From assembly GCF_020329435.1 (NCBI RefSeq), contig NZ_JAGKJK010000013.1, positions 124,001 to 188,000 on the forward strand: 64,000 bases of DNA. Reading direction: 5' to 3'. Source of the stretch: Bradyrhizobium hereditatis. GTDB lineage: Bacteria > Pseudomonadota > Alphaproteobacteria > Rhizobiales > Xanthobacteraceae. Shown here in pieces: positions 58,839 to 64,000 of the stretch. Positions within the stretch are counted from its first letter, which is position 1, and every line of letters starts with the position of its first letter. The notes under the pieces are model-generated. The model worked only from the letters and a program-made list of their open reading frames with translations. It searched no databases and had not been told where the DNA came from. The position numbers and the translations under genes are program-made.

Positions 58839-59402
58839 ATGTCCTCCATCGATGAGACAAAACAATTCGTACCGCTCAACATTGCGGTGCTGACGATCTC
58901 GGACACGCGTTCGCTGGCCGACGACAAGTCCGGCGCCACGCTGGCCGATCGGCTGACCGCTGCGGGCCATCATCTGGCCGCGCGCGAGATCGTCGTCGAT
59001 GACATCGATGCGATCCGCACCATCATCAAGCTCTGGATCGCAGATCCAGGCGTCGATGCGATCATCACGACCGGCGGCACCGGTTTCACCGGCCGGGACG
59101 TGACGCCGGAAGCGGTCGAGCCGCTGTTCGAAAAGCGGATGGATGGTTTTTCCATCGCCTTCCACATGCTGAGCCACGCCAAGATCGGCGCCTCGACGGT
59201 GCAGAGCCGCGCCACCGCCGGCGTTGCCGGTGCCACCTTCATTTTCTGTCTGCCAGGATCACCGGGCGCCTGCCGCGACGCCTGGGACGGCATCCTCGGC
59301 GCCCAGCTCGATTACCGCACGCGCCCCTGCAACTTCGTCGAGATTATGCCGCGGCTGGACGAGCATCTGCGCCGGCCTAAAGCACAAGGCGCTTCAGCCT
59401 GA
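58839..59402 (+). CDS. moaB: Molybdenum cofactor biosynthesis protein B
   Basis: A 187-residue MoaB/MogA-type protein that acts on molybdopterin, forming the adenylylated intermediate. ITTGGTGFTGRDVTPEAV is the family signature and FCLPGSPGACRDAW the second one. The length is that of MoaB rather than MogA fusions. The last 26 bp overlap the end of a small gene on the opposite strand. Confidence 0.93.
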   Translation: MSSIDETKQFVPLNIAVLTISDTRSLADDKSGATLADRLTAAGHHLAAREIVVDDIDAIRTIIKLWIADPGVDAIITTGGTGFTGRDVTPEAVEPLFEKRMDGFSIAFHMLSHAKIGASTVQSRATAGVAGATFIFCLPGSPGACRDAWDGILGAQLDYRTRPCNFVEIMPRLDEHLRRPKAQGASA

Positions 59403-59532
59403 CCAGCAGCGTCCACAGCGCCTGCCACATGTTGCGATAGGCTTCAGCGCGCAACTGGCGTGCGCGCTCGGTGTAGAAGTCGATGGCTGCTGGCGTGACG
59501 CGCCGCGGGGTATCGCGACGCGCTATCTTCAC
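59377..59532 (-). CDS. Small hypothetical protein (51 residues), coupled to the MarR-GNAT gene
   Basis: A GTG at 59532 overlaps the stop of the MarR-GNAT gene as GTGA, and the frame (MKIARRDTPRRVTPAAIDFY, then RARQLRAEAYRNMWQAL) ends at 59377. The composition is protein-like: a basic N-terminus, then a long amphipathic helix from about residue 14 to 50. Stop/start coupling at the end of a confirmed gene supports it as real, although no known domain is visible and no ribosome-binding site is needed. The end overlaps moaB by 26 bp, tail to tail. Confidence 0.55.
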   Translation of the reverse strand: MKIARRDTPRRVTPAAIDFYTERARQLRAEAYRNMWQALWTLLVRLKRLVL

Positions 59533-60449
59533 AGCTTCATTTCCCAGGTTTCGCCGACGAGATCGACGCCAAAGCTGTGGTGCGGCTCCTCCTTGACGCG
59601 GCGGAAGCCGGCGGCCTGATAGATGCCGCGCGCAGCGACAAGGATGCTTTGGGTCCACAGCGTCATTTCCTTGTAGCCTTTCTCGCGCGCCGCGCGGATG
59701 CATTGCTCGACGAGCGCGCGGCCGACGCCGAGCCCGCGCGCTTTCTTCTCCACCAGCAATAGCCTCAGCTTTGCGACGTCATCGCTGCCCTTAACCAGAA
59801 AGATCGAGCCGAGCGGCTCGCCGCCTGCTTCCGCAATCCAGCAATGCTCGCGCGAAGGGTCATAGTTTCTGATGAACTGCGCGCAGATCTCAGCGACCAA
59901 GGCCTCGTAGCTGATGTCCCAGCCATATTCCTCGGCATAGGCCTTTGCCTGGCTCGAGATCACCCAGCCCATGTCGCCGGGCCGGTGGCTGCGCAGGATG
60001 AAGGCGGTGGGCTTTGCCATGGGCCGTTCCAGCGTCTGCTCGATCGTCGTCATCGCCTGCACGACAGCGGCGCGCTGATCGTCGTCCAGCGCAGCAAGTA
60101 GGCTTCCAACTTCCTCGCGCGCGCGGCGCTCGAGCTCGGCCTGGGCGGAGCGCCCCTTGGCGGTGAGCGAGAGCTCGTTGACGCGGCCGTCGTCCTTTGA
60201 AGGCCTTCGCGTCACGATCTGGCGGCGCTTTAGCCCCTGCAAGGTGCGGCTCAGGAAGCCGGGATCGAGGCCTAGCTCGCGGCTGAGGTCGGTGGCGGTG
60301 CAGGCGGGGCGATGCCGGATCTCGTACATGATGCGCGCTTCCTGCAGCGTGAACGGGCTGTGCAGCAGCTTCGGCTCGATGATGCCGAGCTTGCGGGTGT
60401 AGAAGCGGTTGAAGGCACGAACGGCCGCGACTTCTTGTTCGGAATTCAT
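59529..60449 (-). CDS. MarR-type regulator fused to a GNAT acetyltransferase
   Basis: A 306-residue bifunctional protein. An N-terminal MarR winged helix (about 1-145: LLHSPFTLQEARIMYEIRHR, ATDLSRELGLDPGFLSRTLQ, RRPSKDDGRVNELSLT) joins a C-terminal GNAT domain (about 150-305: LRLLLVEKKARGLGVGRAL is the acetyl-CoA loop, AGFRRVKEEPHH the end). Such fusions are common in rhizobia. I chose the ATG at 60449 because an upstream ATG (60479) lies inside a 34-bp inverted repeat that is probably its own operator. A 51-residue gene is coupled to its stop. Confidence 0.9.
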   Translation of the reverse strand: MNSEQEVAAVRAFNRFYTRKLGIIEPKLLHSPFTLQEARIMYEIRHRPACTATDLSRELGLDPGFLSRTLQGLKRRQIVTRRPSKDDGRVNELSLTAKGRSAQAELERRAREEVGSLLAALDDDQRAAVVQAMTTIEQTLERPMAKPTAFILRSHRPGDMGWVISSQAKAYAEEYGWDISYEALVAEICAQFIRNYDPSREHCWIAEAGGEPLGSIFLVKGSDDVAKLRLLLVEKKARGLGVGRALVEQCIRAAREKGYKEMTLWTQSILVAARGIYQAAGFRRVKEEPHHSFGVDLVGETWEMKL

Positions 60450-60472
60450 TTCGGACACCAGGCACCTAATAT

Positions 60473-60506
60473 TTGCCATTGTCAAAGATGTATTTGACTT
60501 TGGCAA
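60473..60506. promoter_or_regulatory. Candidate autoregulatory operator of the MarR-GNAT gene
   Basis: Two 13-bp arms, TTGCCATTGTCAA and the inverted TTGACTTTGGCAA (11 of 13 positions symmetric), are separated by AGATGTAT. The element lies 24-57 bp upstream of the chosen start, a typical place for a MarR operator. Confidence 0.6.
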
Positions 60507-60607
60507 GTATATTCTCGCGGGGAGGGGGAGGCGCGTCCGCTCGTGCCGCTTCTACTTTGCATGGGGTTGTTTTCGATATTTTGTGTCCGGCCCCGCGGCG
60601 TACCGCG

Positions 60608-61183
60608 TCAGGCTACGACCATGATCCGGCTGCGCAATTGGGTGCGCGAAGCGCGGCCGAGCTGGCGCAACAGCCGCGTCTCGGGGCGGCGAGAGTTTAC
60701 GCCATGGCCGCCGAGCCGCTCATAATGATCGCGCGCGATCAGCAGCCCCTGTTCCGCCGACGGACCAGTAATCATGCGGCCCACGAACTTGAAGGCATCG
60801 CGTATCCCTGTGTTCGTGTAGGGCGAGCGGGCATAGCGAAAGACCCCGGCGCGCGGCCGGCCGCTGAGCGATACGTTCTGGATGAACTGGGTGGTCTCGT
60901 CGATCCAGCCGCTGTCGAGCACCGCGCCGGGATGCAGGAACATCAGCCATGGCGCCCGCGCTGCCCGTGCGCCAGCTGCCAGCGCTGCAGCGCGTGTGCC
61001 TTCAAATCTGAGAAAGCGGCAACCGGCGACATCAGCCACGCGTTCGATCACGCCGTTGCCCGCGCGATCGACCAACAGCACCTCGGAGATGACGCCGGCC
61101 GCGGCTCCCGGCACCAACGCCGCCAGCGTGGCCACGGCGGGCTGCTCTACCCCTTCGGTCGGAATGATTACGCTCAACATCAT
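60608..61183 (-). CDS. Glycosyltransferase family 2-like protein lacking a clear DxD
   Basis: A 191-residue protein with a GT-A-like N-terminal nucleotide-sugar region (MLSVIIPTEGVEQPAVATLA, then ISEVLLVDRAG). At the position where relatives have HADT (LFLHAD), this one reads MFLHPGAVLD, so the usual metal-binding DxD is missing, although a downstream Asp could substitute. It may be a divergent transferase of small size. The first ATG at 61183 is followed by a second one codon later. No operon partner is evident. Confidence 0.75.
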   Translation of the reverse strand: MMLSVIIPTEGVEQPAVATLAALVPGAAAGVISEVLLVDRAGNGVIERVADVAGCRFLRFEGTRAAALAAGARAARAPWLMFLHPGAVLDSGWIDETTQFIQNVSLSGRPRAGVFRYARSPYTNTGIRDAFKFVGRMITGPSAEQGLLIARDHYERLGGHGVNSRRPETRLLRQLGRASRTQLRSRIMVVA

Positions 61184-61331
61184 TGAGGCTTCGACGGCTC
61201 AACCAGAAAAACCTCCGCACTGTTATCACCTTGTCACAATCAAAACAGCCGCTTGCCTGCAGCTTTTTGCGGCACGCGGTGCATGCGCTCCTCCAGTAAG
61301 CCCTGTCTCGTTGTGAATTCTTGCCGATGAT

Positions 61332-61346
61332 GTTCTTGATTTGTTC
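61332..61346 (+). promoter_or_regulatory. LexA-type SOS box (GTTC-N7-GTTC)
   Basis: GTTC TTGATTT GTTC is an exact match to the direct repeat recognised by alphaproteobacterial LexA. It lies 24-38 bp upstream of the radical SAM gene start, so the gene is probably SOS-inducible. A chance match of the eight defined bases is possible but unlikely at this position. Confidence 0.7.
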
Positions 61347-61369
61347 TCTAGCCGTGCTATGTTTGGAAC

Positions 61370-62530
61370 ATGAGCCGAGCATCCTCTCATGCCCTCAAGC
61401 ACCCGCCGGTCACGCCGCCCCCCGAGCCGGCGGGTGCGACACCTTTTCCCGAGCTTGCGGTCGCCATCGATCGCCAGCGGCGGCGCGGTCGCGGCGCGCA
61501 ATCCAACGCGAGCGGTCGCTTCGAGGCCGAGGCGCGGGTCGCCTTCGACGATGGCTGGCAGAGCCTGGACGATCTGCCGCCGTTCAAGACAACGGTGTCG
61601 CTGGACACCTCGCGCAAAGTCATCACCCGCAACGACTCGCCCGACATCGGGTTCGATCGGTCGATCAATCCCTATCGCGGCTGTGAGCATGGCTGCGTCT
61701 ACTGCTTCGCGCGGCCGACCCATGCCTTTCTCGGATTGTCTCCCGGACTCGATTTCGAATCCAAGCTGCTTGCCAAGCCCGATGCGCCCGAACTCTTGGA
61801 GAAGGAGCTGGCGGCGCCCGGTTACGAGCCGCGGATGATCGCGATCGGCACCAACACCGATCCCTATCAGCCGATCGAGCGCGAATACAAAATCATGCGC
61901 GGCATTCTCGAAGTGCTGGATAGAGCCGGCCATCCCGTCGGTATCGTGACGAAATCCGCGCTGGTGACGCGCGACATCGACATTCTGCAGCGGATGGCAA
62001 AGCGCAACTTGGCAAAGGTCGCGATCTCGGTGACGACGCTCGATGCCAAATTGGCGCGAACCATGGAGCCGCGTGCCTCGACGCCGCCGAAGCGGCTGGA
62101 GGCGCTGCGGCAATTGTCGGCGGCCGGCATTCCCGCGACCGTGATGGTGGCGCCCGTGATCCCCGCGCTGAACGATTCCGAGATTGAACGCATTCTCGAT
62201 GCCGCGGCGCATGCCGGCGTTAAGGAAGCAAGCTACGTGCTGCTGCGGTTGCCGCTGGAAGTGCGCGACCTCTTCCGCGAATGGCTGATGGCGAACTATC
62301 CCGACCGCTACCGCCACGTCTTCACCCTGATCCGCGACATGCGCGGCGGGCGCGACTACGACTCGCAATGGGGCACGCGGATGAAGGGCACCGGTCCGAT
62401 GGCCTGGATGATCGGGCGCCGCTTCGAGATCGCCTGCGAAAAGCTTGGGCTCAACAAGCGGCGGTCGAAACTGACGACGGATCATTTTGCAAAGCCGAAG
62501 CGCAGCGGCCAGCAACTGAGTTTGTTCTAG
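61370..62530 (+). CDS. PA0069-type radical SAM protein (spore photoproduct lyase-like)
   Basis: A 386-residue radical SAM enzyme of the SPL/PA0069 group. The N-terminal region is Pro/Ala rich, then the cluster motif CEHGCVYC (C105, C109, C112) with NPYRGCEHGC. KSALVTRDIDIL and ISVTTLDAKLARTMEPRA are conserved in this family. The relatives of spore photoproduct lyase are suspected DNA repair enzymes, but the substrate is not established. A LexA-type box lies upstream. The 3' end leads into a family A repeat. Confidence 0.9.
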   Translation: MSRASSHALKHPPVTPPPEPAGATPFPELAVAIDRQRRRGRGAQSNASGRFEAEARVAFDDGWQSLDDLPPFKTTVSLDTSRKVITRNDSPDIGFDRSINPYRGCEHGCVYCFARPTHAFLGLSPGLDFESKLLAKPDAPELLEKELAAPGYEPRMIAIGTNTDPYQPIEREYKIMRGILEVLDRAGHPVGIVTKSALVTRDIDILQRMAKRNLAKVAISVTTLDAKLARTMEPRASTPPKRLEALRQLSAAGIPATVMVAPVIPALNDSEIERILDAAAHAGVKEASYVLLRLPLEVRDLFREWLMANYPDRYRHVFTLIRDMRGGRDYDSQWGTRMKGTGPMAWMIGRRFEIACEKLGLNKRRSKLTTDHFAKPKRSGQQLSLF

Positions 62531-62550
62531 ATCCAAATGACTTTTGCGGC

Positions 62551-62666
62551 CGTCATTGCGAGCCAACGGCTCGCGCGAATGCGCGCCCGATGACAGGCTC
62601 CGCGAAGCAATCCATGCCGTCATGGAACAATGGATTGCTTCGTCGCTTACGCTCCTCGCAACGACG
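62551..62666. repeat. Dispersed palindromic repeat, family A, copy 4
   Basis: Starts CGTCATTGCGAG at 62551 and ends CTCGCAACGACG at 62666, one base different from the other copies. Internal GAAGCAATCCATGCC and GGATTGCTTCGTCGCTT match family A. It separates the radical SAM and VOC genes. Confidence 0.8.
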
Positions 62667-62686
62667 TGGAGAGTACGGAGAGCATA

Positions 62687-63142
62687 ATGGGCGAAAAATC
62701 GCAGAAGCCAGTTCCCCGGTTCACGGTCATCACGCTCGGCGTCAGCGATATGCGCAAGAGCATCGCCTTTTATGAAGCACTTGGCTTTGTCCGAAAAATG
62801 CACGCAACCGGTGATGCCGTCGCCTTCTTCGATACCGGCGGCACCGTGCTCGCGCTGTTCCCGTGGGATCAACTCGCAAACGATGCGGCGCTGCCGGATC
62901 AGCCGCGGCCGAAAGCCTTTCGCGGCTCGACGCTCGCCTGGAATTGCGGCTCGGTCGAGGAGGTCGACGCCGTGCTCGATTTCGCAATCTCCTGCGGCGC
63001 ATCGCTGTTGAAGCCAGCACACAAGACAGACTACGGCGGCTACTGCGGCTATTTCGGCGATCCCGACGACCACGTTTGGGAAGCCGTGGTCGCGCCCGGT
63101 ATTGAGGTCGGCGACGACCGGCGGGTCCGTCTGGCGGCCTAG
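62687..63142 (+). CDS. VOC (glyoxalase/bleomycin-resistance/dioxygenase superfamily) protein
   Basis: A 151-residue VOC-fold protein (FTVITLGVSDMRKSIAFYEA, LGFVRK, then GYFGDPDDHVWEAVVAPG), with the repeated beta-alpha-beta-beta-beta units expected of this fold. His and Glu at the ends of the strands (DDHVWE) are metal-ligand candidates. The substrate is not predictable. The start at 62687 follows the end of the repeat; an upstream ATG is within repeat DNA. Confidence 0.85.
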   Translation: MGEKSQKPVPRFTVITLGVSDMRKSIAFYEALGFVRKMHATGDAVAFFDTGGTVLALFPWDQLANDAALPDQPRPKAFRGSTLAWNCGSVEEVDAVLDFAISCGASLLKPAHKTDYGGYCGYFGDPDDHVWEAVVAPGIEVGDDRRVRLAA

Positions 63143-63217
63143 AGCCCACACTGAATAACGTGAATTGTGCTAGGTTCCCGGTTGCGCGCCATCGGGTGCT
63201 TGCGCAGGATCCCGGCC

Positions 63218-64000
63218 ATGATTCGGGACAAGTCCGCCAAAAAGACCGACAGGAAATCAGGCAAGAAGGCCGGCAAGGAACCGGCCGAGCTGCCCAAGGG
63301 CGTGATTGCGGTCGCGCCGCCGAGCTTTCGCCGCGAACGGGCGCTGATCAAGCGCGGCGTCTGGCCGGTGGCTGGCTGCGACGAGGCAGGGCGCGGTCCG
63401 CTGGCGGGACCCGTGGTAGCCGCCGCCGTCATCCTCGATCCCAAGCGTATCCCGAAGGGCATCGATGATTCGAAGCGGCTGACCGTCGAACGCCGCGAGG
63501 AACTGTTCGAGGAGATCTGCGCCACCTCGTCCTTTGCCGTCGCCTTTGCTTCGCCGGCGCGGATCGATCGCGACAATATCCTGCGCGCCTCGCTCTGGGC
63601 GCTGGCGCGCGCCGTGCGCGCATTGCCCGAAATGCCAAAGCATGTGTTCGTCGATGGCCGCGACAAGATCGATGCGCCGTGCGACTGCGACGCCGTGATC
63701 GGCGGCGACGGGCTTGTGGTCTCGATCGCAGCCGCCTCGATCATCGCCAAGGTGACGCGCGACCGCCTGATGAGTGCATTGGCGCTGGATTGCCCGGGCT
63801 ACGGCTTCGAAAGCCACAAGGGCTACGCCGTGCCTGAGCATCGCGAGGCGCTCGACCGGCTCGGTCCCAGCATCCATCACCGCCGCTTTTTCGCGCCAGT
63901 CATCGCCGCGCGGCTGAAGCATTTCCCTGATACGGTTGAAGTCGAGCCCGATCTCTTCACGGTGGATGGGGAGATCGATTCCGAGATCTCAGTCACGATC
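63218..64000 (+). CDS. rnhB: Ribonuclease HII, N-terminal part (3' end outside window)
   Basis: At least 261 residues of a ribonuclease HII that cuts RNA in RNA-DNA hybrids and single ribonucleotides in DNA. Catalytic Asp/Glu lie in GCDEAGRGPLAGP; further motifs are DDSKRLT, FVDGRDK and AAASIIAKVTRDRLM, with GYGFESHKGY near the end. A Lys-rich N-terminal extension of about 40 residues precedes the domain. The frame is open to the last base of the window, so the stop is not seen. Confidence 0.95.
   Translation, partial: MIRDKSAKKTDRKSGKKAGKEPAELPKGVIAVAPPSFRRERALIKRGVWPVAGCDEAGRGPLAGPVVAAAVILDPKRIPKGIDDSKRLTVERREELFEEICATSSFAVAFASPARIDRDNILRASLWALARAVRALPEMPKHVFVDGRDKIDAPCDCDAVIGGDGLVVSIAAASIIAKVTRDRLMSALALDCPGYGFESHKGYAVPEHREALDRLGPSIHHRRFFAPVIAARLKHFPDTVEVEPDLFTVDGEIDSEISVTI

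Noticed and set aside
61226..63151. A 641-codon minus-strand frame opposite the radical SAM and VOC genes
   Set aside because: It crosses a family A repeat and the LexA box and is antisense to conserved genes.

Overview
The window looks like chromosomal core DNA from a Bradyrhizobium-type alphaproteobacterium (Nitrobacteraceae). The inference rests on high G+C content, a single fused cytochrome b/c1 gene (fbcH) behind a Rieske gene, a fused TrpE-TrpG anthranilate synthase behind a leader peptide with tandem Trp codons, a CcrM-type GANTC methyltransferase, a GTTC-N7-GTTC LexA-type box, and several dispersed palindromic repeat families of the kind common in Bradyrhizobium intergenic regions. 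I see no rRNA, tRNA, CRISPR array, prophage or complete insertion sequence.

Layout. 1-3.0 kb: end of a glycosyltransferase, a GNAT acetyltransferase and a KefB-type cation/proton antiporter. 3.1-7.5 kb: a probable zinc-limitation island, with a TonB-dependent receptor and a DUF2946 protein facing away from a COG0523 GTPase; each side of the divergent region carries a Zur-like palindrome. 7.5-14.4 kb: a tightly coupled MoxR, DUF58, DUF4159/BatA-like and amidotransferase-like membrane operon. 14.7-17.9 kb: DUF1285, CoA pyrophosphatase, DUF6111 and CCA-adding enzyme, then a decayed TSUP permease. 17.9-22.8 kb: a hypothetical membrane protein, a HAD phosphatase, a YodC-like protein, and a trmL-queE-queD-hemF run. 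23.0-25.7 kb: cytochrome bc1 (petA-fbcH). 25.9-30.7 kb: dienelactone hydrolase, an epimerase, the trp leader with trpE(G), and apt. 30.7-31.5 kb: a repeat-rich gap.

31.6-36.6 kb: a GIY-YIG protein, two ParA-like ATPases, an M48 protease with LemA, and an Rsm22-type protein. 36.8-43.0 kb: smc, a DsbA-like oxidoreductase, a DUF721 (DciA-like) protein and mutY. 43.3-47.3 kb: a di-heme cytochrome with a DUF4142 protein, DUF2798, a thioesterase and DUF4239. 47.4-55.7 kb: an accessory, probably catabolic or detoxifying stretch with a PhzS-like flavin monooxygenase, two SDRs, NTF2/SnoaL-like proteins, an XRE/MmyB-type and a LysR regulator, and two glutathione transferases. 55.7-64 kb: ccrM with clustered GANTC sites, a zinc metallopeptidase, moaB, a 51-codon small gene coupled to a MarR-GNAT fusion, a glycosyltransferase-like protein, an SPL-type radical SAM protein behind a LexA-type box, a VOC protein and the start of rnhB.

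Most operons are held together by 1-4 bp start/stop overlaps (ATGA, GTGA, TTGA or TGATG), which fixed several starts. All functions are read from sequence motifs and remembered family features; no database search was run.
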